Below are positions 36,590 to 47,470 of a DNA stretch of 64,000 nt, piece by piece. Origin of the DNA: Angiostrongylus vasorum. Its lineage: Eukaryota > Nematoda > Chromadorea > Rhabditida > Metastrongylidae. Where the stretch lies: the NCBI GenBank assembly GCA_018806985.1, contig JADANN010000384.1, positions 1-64,000 of the forward strand, given 5' to 3'. Positions within the stretch are counted from its first letter, which is position 1. Each line of letters begins with the position of its first letter. Made by a program: the position numbers and the translations under genes. The notes under the pieces are model-generated. The model did not search any database. It was given only the letters and a program-made list of their open reading frames with translations, and was not told where the DNA came from.

Positions 36590-37680
36590 TATAACCCAAT
36601 CTGCTTACCGTCTGTCGTCTACAAACTTTTCACTCGAGTCATCCTAAACAGGATTGAGAGAGCACTGGACGAAGGACAGCCATGTGAGCAAGCAGGGTTT
36701 CGAAAAGTATTTAGTACGATGGACCACATCCACACGATAACGAGGTTCATTGAAGTATCGCGAGAGTACAGAAAACCGCTCTGTCTCACTTTCATCGATT
36801 TACAGAAGGCCTTTGGTTCAGTTGAGATGGAAGCAGTCTTGGAAGCCCTTGATAGTCAAGGAGTCTCTACTCAGTACATAAAGATTCTTCGTGAGCTGCA
36901 CAAAAATTTCACAACTAGGATATCACCATTCTACAACGATGTTAACATTCATTTTCAGAAGAGGGGATTAGGCAAGGCGATAGCATCTCGACAAAATTAT
37001 CTACAGCCACCGTCCCAGTACCTCATGCGCACATTTGGATGGGATAACATGTGAAAATCGATGGTCGGCAGTTACATCATCTTCGCCTTGTTGATGACAT
37101 CGTCCTTATAACACCAAACATTAGCCGAGCGGAACATATGCTTGCCGACCTTTAATAAAGCCTTTGGAAAGATTGGTCTTTCGACTAAATCTCACAAAAA
37201 CGACGTTCATTAAGAACGGATTGGTATCGCATGCCCCATTCACGCTCAACGGAACGAATATCTCCGAATGCTCCAGTTACATCTATTTAGATCGGGAATT
37301 CAATATGATAAACGACCTAGCTGCAGAGCTGAACAGAAGGAAACAGCGACTTGGAGAGGTTTCAAGAGCATCGAGGGATGTACTGAAGAGAACAAAGAAC
37401 ACCCGCCTCCGTGCCCACCTTTTCGACTCAACGGTACTTCCTGCCCTAACGTATGCGTCAGGAACTTGGTCGCTGCGTATGCACGATGAAAGATCACTCT
37501 GCGTTATCGAACTCGCAGTCGAATGGACGTTGCTAGGAGTATCCCGTTTCACAGAAGTAAGGGATGGGATCCGATGCTCCGATCTGCGTCAACTATTAAA
37601 AATCAAAGATGCCGTTCTGTATGCCAAGCAGTCGAAGATAAGTTGTGCCGAACACTTAATGCGTATGAATGACAACTGAA
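36590..37680 (+). pseudogene. RTE LINE reverse transcriptase segment
   Basis: Reverse transcriptase fingers and palm of an RTE polyprotein. EQAGFRK lies near 36,685. Motif A is FIDLQKAF near 36,795, where the first catalytic Asp is kept. The RQGDSIS motif appears only after a frameshift near 36,960-36,985. Motif C reads LVDD (37,087-37,098) in place of the usual FADD, so both Asp residues remain but the preceding residues are altered. A further frameshift lies near 36,566, where an extra G makes GGGTGACC. A 171-codon open piece (37,164-37,679) holds the thumb and C-terminal part, with a segment reading VLPALTYASGTWSLR. The enzyme is dead. Confidence 0.9.
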
Positions 37681-37954
37681 GGAGAAGAGCCGGTAGTGAC
37701 TGGATTCCTCGGGATGTCAAAGGCACTACAGGAAGGCCACCGACCCGATGTCCAGACTTTTCACAAAGAGCCTTGAAGAAAGATATGATGCTCGACGAGT
37801 CCCTAGAGCGAGCAGAGCCCCACTGGGCTACTACTGTACGCGACAGGGAAAAATGGAAGATTTACTGGCGCCCGCTTGAGTCACTCGACGATGAGTCACT
37901 CAGATTCCCAACCCTTATTAGAAATCTTTATCGCCGATGTTGCTAAACTTGCAC

Positions 37955-39380
37955 TCAAAAAGCGACTGTTTTTTTCAATGTGCAACTTTTAGAGGAGAGT
38001 GGTATAGACGTGTTTATGCTACGTAACAGGAGTAAGGCTAGATGGATTGGGCACTCATCACTGTGTAGAGCACATCTTTGAAAAAGATTAATATTATTAA
38101 TCCATACTTTCATAAAATCTTACAAAGTTTTTTACTTGACAAACCACCAACTTGTACAACGAACACCGGCCAACAGTTCATCCTTTTCGTTTAGGATGGG
38201 TCATCAATTCTCCTCATTTGTACGAAATTTGTACTTTTTACCCATAACCGGTACTTAGAACGCCCAACAATATTCAATACCAAGTCATAGTAGAATAATC
38301 AATTTTTTTTACTTTTTAATCTCTATTGTCCACCCAACAATTTACCTCCTCGTTGTGGCTGAGTGATGTACTTGGGTGTCGGGTTGCTATTCACAGCGGA
38401 AGTGGGATTCATGCCTTCAGCAGAGTCTCCCAAGCTGAGAACGAGTTTGGCGTTTTCACCAGGATGCCCAGCGAAGAGTAAACCAATAGTATGATCCAGC
38501 ACACTCTTGTTATCAAACTAGTCGCATGGTGGCAAAGCTCCCTCTGATCCACAGGACTCCCTGTGGTAGTGACGACCTGGTGCGGACTTTGGTTAGGATG
38601 ACCTCGGAACTCCAGGAAACTCCAGGAAACAGCTGCTAGACGAGGCTAACGCCGAAAAAATAGAAACTATGCTGGAGCCCGCCCAACCAATGAGGACGGG
38701 TCATCTAAGTGTCCAAGTATACAAGTAGTCCCTGTTGTAGTAACATACAGTATGCGATTTCCAACTGTGATATAAGACCCTCAATTCGATGGTCTGCAGT
38801 GCATAAATGGATCATATTTCTGCCACGAAATAATAAAACAGTAGAGAGGTACGAAAAATATGTGATGGAACTGAACAATAGAACGAAAATCTCAAGAAAC
38901 TAGTGCCTCCTTTACCGGGCCTTGATTTCAGTGAGCATTCCGATTTCGCTTCAATAACACGCAGTTCGACGAGCACGACAAGCGCCAGTGACGACGCATT
39001 GTCGTGAAAAGGTGAATCTGCTCTTAGAAAGATACGTCATGCGTTCGACTTCATTGAGCATCGGAGAGGTGACTGAATGCAAATCTGCTTTAATATAAAC
39101 AATGACCTGGGGCGGACTGCCGGTGTTCAGCTCCGCGTCTTCCTTTGCAAATCGGACCAGTTAGCAAAAATGACTGTTAATATACATGCAAAGGTAAGCA
39201 GTATAATTACAATATTTCCAGTTTTAGTGTACAATCATGCTGCTGCCATAACCAGATGGAGTTTTTAACCACAATATGTTTACTTTTTTGTCCAAGTATT
39301 CAACCACTCCATCTGTAGTTAAGCAGCATTCACTTATACTACCTGTCCCCTGTTTACTAGTACGCGTTATTAGTAGACGC
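37955..39380. repeat. Segmental duplication, left copy (partner 55,405-56,820)
   Basis: Some 1.4 kb aligns almost end to end with 55,405-56,820. Matching words include CAATGTGCAACTTTTAGAGG, ATTAATATTATTAATCCA, AACACCGGCCAACA, CAATTCGATGGTCTGCAGT and GGTGACTGAATGCAAATCTG. The copies differ by many substitutions and small indels, so the event is not recent. The unit contains a dispersed-repeat A copy (38,325-38,720) and, near 39,030-39,115, a reversed SINE tail fragment (GTTCGACTTCATTGAGCATC). I see no convincing gene in it. Confidence 0.85.
38325..38720 (+). repeat. Dispersed repeat A, copy 1
   Basis: One of four copies of a 350-400 bp repeat. Shared landmarks are CAATTTACCTCCTCGTTGTG at the start, CTCCCAAGCTGAGAACGAGT, AGTAAACCAATA, a TGATCCACAGG word, and AGGACGGGTCATCTAAGTGTC at the end. 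The other copies are 41,745-42,085 (reversed), 47,060-47,470 and 55,780-56,165. No conserved protein is apparent. Open frames on both strands in copy 3 are probably fortuitous. Confidence 0.8.
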
Positions 39381-41400
39381 GTTACGTAGACGTTCTTGGA
39401 ACATTTGAGTGTTCGTGAGGTAAGATGGAATATGTTTAAGCAATGAGTTAGTATTAGGCTGATAGCAGAGGCGATGTCGAGGCTCATAGAGGTCGCATGC
39501 TATCCTACGCACGGTTGTTTTAGAAATGGGCTGTGATGGTGGAAAGCTTTGGCCAAATTCCAATACCCAAAGCGCACTCTCAGGTATTGTCATGTTCCCA
39601 AGTACGGCAACTCTAAACTTTTTTGGTGCATTATCAACCGTATTTTGACTGCTAGCATCTAAACAACATTATGTCTTCGAAATACCTCCTCATCTGTAGG
39701 GAAGGGAAAGAAAGAGCCCTTCAGTTAAGTTCCTTTCGGCACCTATTTTTTACCGTCATTCAGTCTTTTCTTCTCTCGTTATTTACCTACACCAGAGAAA
39801 TCAAAGAGAAAAACCAGCATTTTAGATGGCAATAGAAATTTATTTACCTTTCAAGAACACGAAAAAAATTTTGTGGAAACTTTACCTCACAATGATTCTT
39901 CCAAAATTACATCTTAGTAATTCACTTAAGATCTCGCTTCTAATCTCGATGATGAAACGCTTTGAACCATGCGGTATGTGTCTTTGTTTGAAGACGATTT
40001 ATTTCCCTCTTTAAGCAAAACTAACGTGTGAACTTGGCAATAATTCCATGCAAATAAAGGTATCTTGCTGCTGCAGAAAGATCTGAAATCCGATGAGGTA
40101 TCGGAGACGTTGGAAGGAGACTACCGTGCTCTTTTTTGCAAAAACATAATAGTTGCTTTTTTCAAATCTGTTTACGAGATTGCTTAGGTTCAAATTTGAT
40201 TTAAGAAAAAAAAAGAAAAGCCTCCGACGTAGACCAATCCTTAAAGAATGCGCCATTCATGTGTTTCCATCAAGAATTGCTAGAGGTGACTGATTGCAAA
40301 ATTGGCGTGCAAATGACTCTCATTCAGCTCTGCTATATCTCACGTGAGTGTGGTAGCATGCGTACCATAAAGGGTAGGACTTCGTCAACTCAGTGGATAT
40401 GATCGAACCGAGGTCTATGTGTCTGTGTGTGCAACACGGCAACTTTACTCATTTCGACATACGCGAAAATTCGGTAGCATGGAGTTTTTCGCAAATAGCT
40501 GCCTGATTACGGTAGCGTGTGTAAAAAGCAAGGAAAACTTTGCTGCGACATCGTTCAACGCTCAGAAATTCATTAAAACAATACGAATCTGCCCTAATCA
40601 GGTTTTTTTCATAGCTCATAGAAAACTCATAAAATGACCGACGATTCCACGGCGCGGGCTGTGTTTTTGATTTGGAATGCGAAAGAGGAAAAACTTTGAA
40701 ACAAAACGTACGGCCCGGAGAGTCTTCAATACGCACTGTAATGGAGTGGAAGGTTCCCATCAACCACCGACTAATGCTGCCGGCATGGTCCCGGAAGTTT
40801 CTTACAGAGAAATTATGACCGTCTTTTTCAGTCCAGAAATGTTTTTTAAAAAACATCAGAGCCAAGTTACTGTCATGTAGGGCAAGCTAATGAGCGAGTT
40901 CGCTGTTAATCACTGAGGAAAATCTTGGAAAATACGCAAACATTCAGAGTTTGAGACGGAATTTATCATTATTGGAAACGTTTCTTTCTTTGCAGTAGTC
41001 ATTTTAAATAAGTCCTAACGTCTTCAGCATAATTCCAGCATATAGAAACCAAATGAAGAGAAAGGGCCTAGAAAAAAACCTTAAAAGAACATGTAACATT
41101 TTGTAGAGGATCGTCATTGCAGCATTTCTAGGATTTAACGGGGAAGAAATATAATTGTGATTCAAACGAAATGATCGTTTCACTGTACAGAACAGTCGAA
41201 AAACAAATTTTATTTTTTTCTGCGCACGAAGGAGAAATGTGGAGGCTTAGACGGTGGTCCATAAACAATTGCCTCTAATAGGAACTTGAAACGTTTAAAA
41301 AGGTTTGCAGAAGATGATACAACATAGTGTCTCTACGACCGCTTTCTTAAGAGGCGCCCAATTCTTTTGTCATTTTAATGCACTCTCGGTCGCATCAAAG
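39381..41400. other. No recognisable gene
   Basis: About 2 kb of AT-rich sequence. The longest open frame, 138 codons on the minus strand (40,449-40,865), shows no domain, Met context or splice pattern that I recognise, and nothing like it recurs in the window. I would leave the region unannotated. Confidence 0.45.
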
Positions 41401-42598
41401 TACAACGTAGTGCTACGGCCTAAGGAAGCCCAGAGATCAATTTCGTCAGACTACGAGTCCAAGAACGCTTCGTGCTCTAATGAAATAGACTTTTGCGGAT
41501 ACGGTTCGTGAATGCCCCGTAAAATGCTGCAGATGAGCTTCTATATAGTTTCAAGCCGTTCTGCCGTCAAGGAAGACCTCATAATCACACCAAATCAAAA
41601 TTAAAAATGAGAGAAACTGAATGAACGATTTTCACTGCTTAGGAGTTTGCCGCTGAAATTGTGGCATGTGGAAAGTTCTTCTTCGTTTTTTTTTACTCAC
41701 TTGACACTTGAACGGCCCGTTTTCACTAGTTGTGCCGGCCCAGCATAATCACCATTTTTCGGAGATTTGCTGGTTAAACCATCGTGGTTTCTTGGAATCC
41801 CAAGGATAACCTGGCCAATCTACCCTAGGTCATCACCACAACAGGCAGTCGCAGCCCTTGTGGATCAGAGCGAGATTTGCCACCATGCGACTTTGATACC
41901 AGGACGATGGTGGATCCTGGTATTGGTCTACTCTTAGCTAGGCTTCCTGATGGAAACGCCGGACTCCTTCTCAGCTAGGGAGACCCTGCTGGAAGGACGA
42001 ATCCCCCCCTGCTGTACATCGCAGTCCGATACCTAGGAACACCTGCCGCCACGATGAGGCGGTAAACTATTGGGAGGTCTTCGTTTTTATCAGTCGATAA
42101 ATTCATGGATAGATCCTCCTTTCAAAAGTGCGTCTTTAACGACGGCGTTTTGTTGCTCCTATATATATTTTATGAGTGGGAAAATGAAAATTTTTACGTT
42201 TGTGCAATAAAACGAAATGTTCGAAACCGAATTCAAACAGTAGCAGTTGAGAAATCAGCACATTCGTTGAATTTTTTTTAAAGTTGTCGCTTCCACGTAC
42301 GTCGCTCTCTTTTAATGCTTGACATACGGTATTCCACTTTTGCCGGTTTCTGTATGCTTGGAAATGGCTTGCTTTCAGAACTGAGCAGTTTTGACCCACA
42401 TAATACTTTTGGAAAGCTCGCTGAGTTCCAGAATGTCTTCCTTATGAATTGCATGACGCAAAAAAGTCTGGGAGAATATCTGTCTGTCCAATAAACTGAA
42501 GAAAAAAAAAGATTTGTTTTTAAGTGAACCTACCAATGTACAAAGCTTTCTAAACGCGTTCAGGTGTGATTTTGTTAACGTCGAACAGGCTAGGAAGC
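41401..42598 (+). other. Duplicated upstream flank of gene copy 1, with an inserted repeat
   Basis: This flank matches the DNA upstream of copies 0 and 3, with landmarks GTCGATAAATTCATGGATAG and TTTAACGACGGCG. The conservation suggests that promoter-proximal DNA was carried along with the gene. It is interrupted by a reversed dispersed-repeat A copy (41,745-42,085). No TATA box is convincing. Confidence 0.6.
41745..42085 (-). repeat. Dispersed repeat A, copy 2 (reversed)
   Basis: On the minus strand it reads CCTCCCAATAGTTTACCGCC and continues through GGACTGCGATGTACAGCAGG and TCTCCCTAGCTGAGAAGGAG, close to copy 3 at 47,060. It interrupts the duplicated flank upstream of gene copy 1, so it inserted after that duplication. 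Confidence 0.8.
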
Positions 42599-44304
42599 AT
42601 GGCGAAAGTTCTCGCAGGTCCGCTGCTGCTTTCTCTATTCACCATCACTACGGACTTGCGATGTGCTCCAGGAGGACCAAGTATTAACTAGAAGATTGTT
42701 CTTGCAAAATAAGCATTATGAGTCACATTCGATTAGCCTTAACTTCTATTTATCAGCTCAAAAAATGGAAACTTTTTCATGCTTGCTTCTTCGATAGAGA
42801 CGTTACATTTAGCTACAATGAGCACAAGAATCTTCAACGTTACCTTCTTCTCCTTACCCGTACCTATGGCTTTTTTCAATGGCAACTGGGCAACCGCACA
42901 GGTTCCAACTATTTTAACGAGTGAAAACGGGGCCAGAGGGTTTGTGATGCGTCTTATAATGCAAGCAGTGAGTTCATTCTTTTTGGATGTATTGGATGAG
43001 AGCCTCGACTCTTAAAAAATTCTCTAGAATTTTGACTTTCGCACGATTTAAGTGGTTTCACATAATTTAAATAGTAAGTTTTCTAAAAAATTACATTAGT
43101 TATTGAAAGCTCTGCTCTTCAGGGTGTTCGACGTTCTCGAACAGCAAGGCCGTGCCGCCGGCCTCTCGGATCCCATAATTCAAATCATTTTGGGTCAGCT
43201 CACTGTTAACGTCGACTATCAACCATTGCAATGCAGAGAGGTAGCAGTTGACCCATCCCACACAGCAATTGCATGTAGGTTTCCAATATTTTGGGTCTGA
43301 TTGATAGATTCAAAGTGGAAAGTAAGCTAGTAATCCATAACAAAAAATTTGCAAGTCACTTAGCATTCGGTAAACAACCTCAATGACGGAAGCAGAACTG
43401 TTTTTCAAGGATGCACACGCACTCAGTTCTGGTTTTCGTTACACCTTACCTGTGCGGATAACTCGTGCCTCAATTTTGAAAAATAAATCTAAGAAATTGC
43501 TAATCATAAAGTAAATCGTGAAACGCATACGTCTCTTAACGCTTAAATCACATTGAACTGTCATTTTTATGGTTCTGTGATCTCACGCTAACCTTAAAAA
43601 AACTTGGTTGCATGAGTGAAAGAGTGAAACTATACAAAGTAGGTTAAACATTAAATAGAGTGGAAAAAGAAGCACCGACTTTTATCATGAAGAAAACGCG
43701 TTCCCTTGGAAGGAAAGCTCCCGAATTTGACTATGTCTCAATCTCAACTTTTTAGGAAGAAAATATTATTTTCGAAATCATCTGTTTATTTAGCGGTCTA
43801 CTTTTAAATGATCCTTCTTAATAGTGACGTTTGTAATTTGATTGTTTATTAAAAGGAAGAAAAATTGCCTGCAAAAGACAATCTTCATAGTTATTTGGTT
43901 TCGAAATGATAACATGCTTTCTAGTGAAGCAATTTTTTTCACCCCCAGCGGTCAATATGATGCAGAAATGTGTCATCATTGGCAATGCAGTGACTGCAAT
44001 ATGCAACATGGTGTGTAATCTTAACACTGGGATGGATGTTTTGCCCATCCCTTCCACACCTTTGACCATTTCGGGAACCCTCACGGTTTGAATTAATTTC
44101 TTCTTCGCAACAATGTGTTCCAAAAAAGAAAAGAGATTTCTGTAGACCACGAACCCGATCATGGCGAAATGGTAAAGAGAGATGTGGCAAAGGGTGCTGA
44201 CCAGAGTGATTCGGGCCTTGGCATCGGATCCGTTTGGGTTGACCTTCTCCTCGGCACTTGCTACAGTGTCATTAAATGAGAAGCCATCCAAGAATTGTTT
44301 GTAA
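42599..44304 (+). pseudogene. Small secreted protein gene, copy 1 (five exons, damaged)
   Basis: Exons: 42,599-42,680, 42,813-42,967, 43,123-43,274, 43,949-44,085 and 44,146-44,304. Exon 1 starts at ATG and gives a 20-residue hydrophobic signal peptide (MAKVLAGPLLLSLFTITTDL) followed by Cys-Ala-Pro-Gly. Exon 2 encodes a segment ending GFVMRLIMQA. Exon 3 encodes VFDVLEQQGRAAGLSDPII, then ILGQL. Exon 4 encodes KCVIIGNAVTAIC and ends SGTLT. Exon 5 encodes TTNPIMAKW, then REMWQ. Donors are GTATTA, GTGAGT, GTAGGT and GTTTGA; acceptors end TTTAG, TTCAG, CCCAG and TGTAG. Lesions: an extra G at the start of exon 3 (cag|GGTG, where copy 2 has cag|GTG), an in-frame TAA at 44,173-44,175 where the other copies have a Ser codon, and loss of the usual TGA after Val-Ser, which extends the tail by about ten codons. 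The fold resembles a nematode-restricted secreted family of unknown function that I recall but cannot name. Confidence 0.8.
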
Positions 44305-45594
44305 TGGACATTCCATTATGCTGGATTTTGTACCACTACTTTGCGTAGGAAATAAAATGGTTAACCACAAAGTGTTCAAATTTCAAGGAAACTTAGGAGC
44401 AGTGTTAATGTCCACTACACTAAGAGTATTTAGTGAGCCCCTAGTTAGCCGGTTAAGAATTCCACATGTACGTAAAAAGCGAGAAGATACCTGCATGTCG
44501 ATAATTGAAAATTTCTCTTACAGTTTCCAAAAAAAAAACAATTTCAAAGAAGGATGCGAAGTTTGAATAATCAAGGGATTTAGAATAAATCACGTAATGT
44601 GTTAAAGGCCAACTATTACTTGACCTTTTAAAGACTAATCAGCACTTAGTTTTCTATTGAGAAGCTAGAACGAAGTTAATAGAAAGACTCTGTTTGCTGA
44701 CATATCTGCTCTTTCACAGCTGGGTTGCTCAAAGTCGATTGCCCAAGAAAGTTGGTTTCTGAAGTGCTGCTACCCTCTGTGCTTGCTGACAATTATGCCG
44801 ACTGATGTGAGATGGATTTCTCGGGACAAAAGCAAGCGATTATCAACGGGCGATTAATTTCAACAATCGATCTGTGTAAAAAAGCACCGCCGAGTGAGGT
44901 AACTTCATTCGACGGTGCTCCACTGGATTCCACACAATGCGACCACGAGGACCCACATCGAAAGGTTTCCAGATAGAAATACCTGAGCGTCCATAAGATT
45001 TCATCGCATAGGGAAGCTATCACTGTTTCGTGTGATCGACAGCCCTCGATAGTCTCTTTATTAATTCTACAAAATTCGCACACTTTTTTTAAGACATTGC
45101 TTCCAACAGTATGAAATACTGCCAACCAGAGCTATAACACTGCTCAGACTACTCGTTCAGTAATTTAAACTATTTCTCCACGGTTTGACCACTTCGAAAG
45201 GCTGTTGATCATGTAGTGGTTGCTACACAAGTTTTCATCTTTCTGAACGTGTTATTGAAGCGTTTGGCCTAGTAAATTGCATATCAATACACCCTTCCAG
45301 GATCTCAAGAAAGCGGAACTGCCGAAACCTAATACTTGCTTAAAGCCTACTAAACTGCCAAAACCAAAACCTACTACCTACTGGGCCATTTTTGTATTGT
45401 TTTTCTGTGCATGGAAGTTTTTTTGTATCTGTGCTGTATAGCAACCTCACGGTTGTTGAACAAGAAAACGGCGCATTTACAGCCCAATGCCTAGGTGAAT
45501 AGAAAGTCGATCCTGGAAACTATACATGTATAACTCAAAAGACCGACTTTCTATCAAACTTCGGCATAGATGCTTAATATATTTAACTATATAA
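44305..45594. other. Downstream flank of copy 1, then unannotated DNA
   Basis: The stretch 44,430-44,560 (CCGGTTAAGAATTCCACATG, GCGAGAAGATACC) aligns with 54,190-54,270 downstream of gene copy 2, so the duplicated unit extends past the gene. The rest is AT-rich. A 110-codon open frame on the minus strand (44,793-45,125) has several Cys and His residues but no motif I can place. I do not call it a gene. Confidence 0.5.
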
Positions 45595-45680
45595 TCTTAT
45601 AAACTGATCTTCTTTAGCTAATGCGGGGCTGGTTAAGGTCTTTCTTATCGTTGTCGTTGTTGTTGCTGTTGTTGGTCGAT

Positions 45681-45716
45681 GGCTGACGTTTCGGCGACTT
45701 CGCCTTCCTCAGAGCC
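45681..45716 (-). ncRNA. Hammerhead-ribozyme-like motif (left arm of the Penelope-like element)
   Basis: Read on the minus strand: GGCT, CTGAGGA, A, GGCG-AAGT-CGCC, GAAA, CGTC, AGCC. This matches the type I hammerhead layout: stem I GGCT/AGCC, core CUGANGA, stem II of 4 bp with a tetraloop, core GAAA, then NUH (GUC). Stem III would be only the self-complementary ACGU, so it would have to form between two molecules. One extra A lies between CUGAGGA and stem II, which departs from the textbook core. Hammerheads are known in terminal repeats of Penelope-like elements; that this one is active is inference. Confidence 0.5.
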
Positions 45717-46204
45717 CTGGACGTATTTTATACAAGAACACTTTAATTAATCAGTGGAAAAAGGCTGAAGTTTTAACGAAGATCAAACTTTTAACTAGAC
45801 GCCATATTAATCAGAAGGGCTACTCACCGTGATGTTACGAGTTGGACTGGCTCACGCGTTGTTCACGTGGGTTCAGGGTCTTTGCTTGCAACTTGACCAG
45901 CAGTGGTCCTTTGATTTGGCCTTTTTGATCGGCGTGATAGATCTTCAAACTTTTCCTTAACTTGCTCTTAATATCACACCGAATTTTTCGCACACCGATT
46001 TAGACCCAGCTACCCTAAAAAAAAGTAGACATTTCCAATGGCCGCGAAGTAGAAGCCACTCGGGTTAGACAAAAAACGCAGGAAAAATTCTTCAAAATAA
46101 TGTTTCGGACGTAAGTAAGCGCCCTTTTAAGCTACTCTTCACATCATAAAGTTACGCCTTTAAGAGATGCTTGAGAAAAAAGTGACCTTGAAAATTATGT
46201 AACG

Positions 46205-46660
46205 ATTATTGACATCCCACCCAATACCTTACGCAATCAGTTAGTTCGCAGCCGTCTCTATGATCGTTAGCACAGCTCAGAAAACTGTATGATCTGTCCT
46301 AACAGCAGAGACGGAGACTGCATGAGTTCAGGTATAATATACTTGATATCATGTAACGCACACGGTGAGGAATATATTGGGGAAACGGGTGGACCACTTT
46401 GTGTCCGCATAAAAGAACAACTAGATGGGAAAGCTAAAATTTGTTAAAACACTACTCTAGGTACGCATAGGGCACAAAAGCACAATGGCGATGATTTTGA
46501 AAGTGACTGTGTGGATCCTAGCGCAGGAATCGAAAAACATCAACGCGCAAAACTCTTTCAGGCGTTTTGGATAAATTTCAAAAATTCAAAGATGAACCGG
46601 AAAGACGAACGCCTCACCATCACACGTGACCTGTCGCCCTATTTCAAAATGATATTTTGA
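46205..46660 (+). pseudogene. GIY-YIG endonuclease domain of a Penelope-like element
   Basis: In one continuous frame the sequence reads IDIPPNTLRNQLVRSRLYDR, a stop (TAG, 46,268-46,270), then ENCMICPNSRDGDCMSSGII and YLISCNAHGEEYIGETGGPL, then CVRIKEQL. After a second in-frame stop (TAA, 46,445-46,447) it continues with KLFQAFWINFKNSKMNRKDE and RLTITRDLSPY before TGA at 46,658-46,660. IIYLI is the GIY-equivalent motif and YIGET the YIG motif. The paired Cys residues upstream (CMIC) and the MNRK..LTITRDL end are typical of the Penelope-like C-terminus. In active elements the domain cuts target DNA. The two stops show that this copy is dead, but it is otherwise well preserved. Confidence 0.88.
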
Positions 46661-46841
46661 CACCTGGGTGTGCTTTGCTCGCGACCCCACGTGAACAACG
46701 CGTGAGCCAGTCCCACTCGTAACATCACTGTGAGCCTTTCTGATCAATATGGCGTCTATTTAAAAGTTTGATCTTCATTAATACTTTAGCCTTTTTTTTC
46801 CCACCGAATAATCAAAGTATTCTTATATATAATACGTGCAC

Positions 46842-46876
46842 GCTCTGAGGAAGGCGAAATCCCCGAAATGTCAGCC
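46842..46876 (+). ncRNA. Hammerhead-ribozyme-like motif (right arm)
   Basis: Mirror partner of the motif at 45,681-45,716. It reads GCT-CTGAGGA-A-GGCGAAATCCCC-GAAA-TGTC-AGCC. Stem II is weakened (GGCG against CCCC) and the ACGT palindrome has become ATGT, so this copy looks decayed. Confidence 0.4.
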
Positions 46877-46978
46877 ATTGACCAACAACACCAACAAAAA
46901 CGACAAGGACAACAAAGACCTATACTATCCTTGCCTCAGGTAAAGAAGATCAGTTTGTAAAATCATATAAATAAACAC

Positions 46979-47059
46979 ATACATGTATAGATATATATGG
47001 ACATATGTATGCGTATTCTTATATACATATATGCGTATGGAAATATATATGTGTATAGT
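46979..47059. repeat. Low-complexity TA/CATATG-rich tract
   Basis: Alternating short words such as ATACATGTATAGATATATAT and ACATATATGCGTATGG. This is simple-sequence DNA between the Penelope-like element and the dispersed repeat. Confidence 0.7.
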
Positions 47060-47470
47060 CTGCATATCCTCCCAACGGTTTACCGCCTCATGATGACTGG
47101 GAGGTGTTCCTTCCTGGGTGCCGGACTGCGATGTACAGCGGGAAGATTCATTCGTCCCCCGGTAGGGTCTCCCAAGCTGAGAAGCAGTCCCGCGTTTCTA
47201 TCAGGAAGCAAAGCTAAGAATAAACCAATACCAGGACCTACCACCGTCTTGGTGTCAAAGTTGCATGGTGGTAAATCTACCACTGATCCACAAGGGCTGC
47301 AACTGCCTGTCATCGTGACGACCTGGAGCAGGCCTTGGCCAGGCTGACCTCGGGATTCCAGCGAACCACAATGGCTTAACCAGTAAATATCCGAAGAATG
47401 GAGATTACGATGGATCCCGGAAAACCAGTGAGGACGGACCATTCAAGTTTCAAGTGTCAGGTATCAAGAT
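47060..47470 (+). repeat. Dispersed repeat A, copy 3
   Basis: The best preserved copy of the four. It contains TTTACCGCCTCATGATGACT, GTCTCCCAAGCTGAGAAGCA, AATAAACCAATACCAGGACC and CACTGATCCACAAGGGCTGC, and ends GAGGACGGACCATTCAAGT. Frames of 116 (+) and 120 (-) codons are open across it, but the same positions are broken in the other copies. I take it as a non-autonomous repeat and not a gene. Confidence 0.8.

Larger units (their letters stand above)
34865..37945 (+). mobile_element. RTE-type LINE retrotransposon, nearly full length, inactive
   Basis: A non-LTR retrotransposon of the RTE class, which normally encodes one polyprotein with an APE-like endonuclease, a reverse transcriptase and a short C-terminal tail. 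The 5' part (34,874: ACGTTCAGAGCCCAGCAAGC) matches a second fragment at 50,508. Endonuclease sequence runs from about 35,050 to 35,785, the linker from 35,786 to about 36,500, and RT from about 36,500 to 37,680. The C-terminal tail, with the family's typical SDWIPRD-like segment, ends near 37,945. The frame is broken repeatedly, so it cannot be active. Its 3' end abuts a segment (37,955 on) that also exists at 55,405 without the LINE, so the insertion or a breakpoint lies there. Related polyproteins are very common in hookworm genomes, often annotated as endonuclease-reverse transcriptase. Confidence 0.9.
45595..46978 (+). mobile_element. Penelope-like element remnant with inverted terminal repeats
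   Basis: Two arms of about 285 bp face each other: 45,595-45,885 read on the minus strand matches 46,688-46,978 on the plus strand. Shared words include CCACGTGAACAACGCGTGAG, TAACATCAC(G/T)GTGAG, GCTCTGAGGAAGGCGAA and AAGAAGATCAGTTT. Between them (46,205-46,660) lies the end of a Penelope-like ORF with a GIY-YIG endonuclease domain. Penelope-like elements carry a telomerase-like RT plus GIY-YIG and are known for terminal repeats in direct or inverted arrangement. The RT part is missing, so this is an internally deleted relic or two insertions that meet head to head. The DNA between the left arm and the ORF (45,886-46,204) has no clear domain. Confidence 0.82.

Noticed and set aside
40449..40865. 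138-codon minus-strand open frame as a gene
   Set aside because: No recognisable domain, no paralogous copy, no splice signals, and AT-rich DNA typical of the non-coding parts here.
42718..42924. Alternative frame reading FSYNEHKNLQRY across exon 2 of copy 1
   Set aside because: It looks conserved between the copies, but only because the DNA is. The frame that splices consistently and matches the family ends GFVMRLIMQA and joins VFDVLE in exon 3.
43818..44291. 157-codon minus-strand open frame
   Set aside because: It is antisense to exons 4 and 5 of secreted-protein gene copy 1. Splice sites and paralogy support the plus strand.
47080..47442. 120-codon protein on the minus strand of dispersed repeat A
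   Set aside because: The same positions are interrupted in the other three copies, and no domain is visible. It is more likely a chance frame in a repeat.
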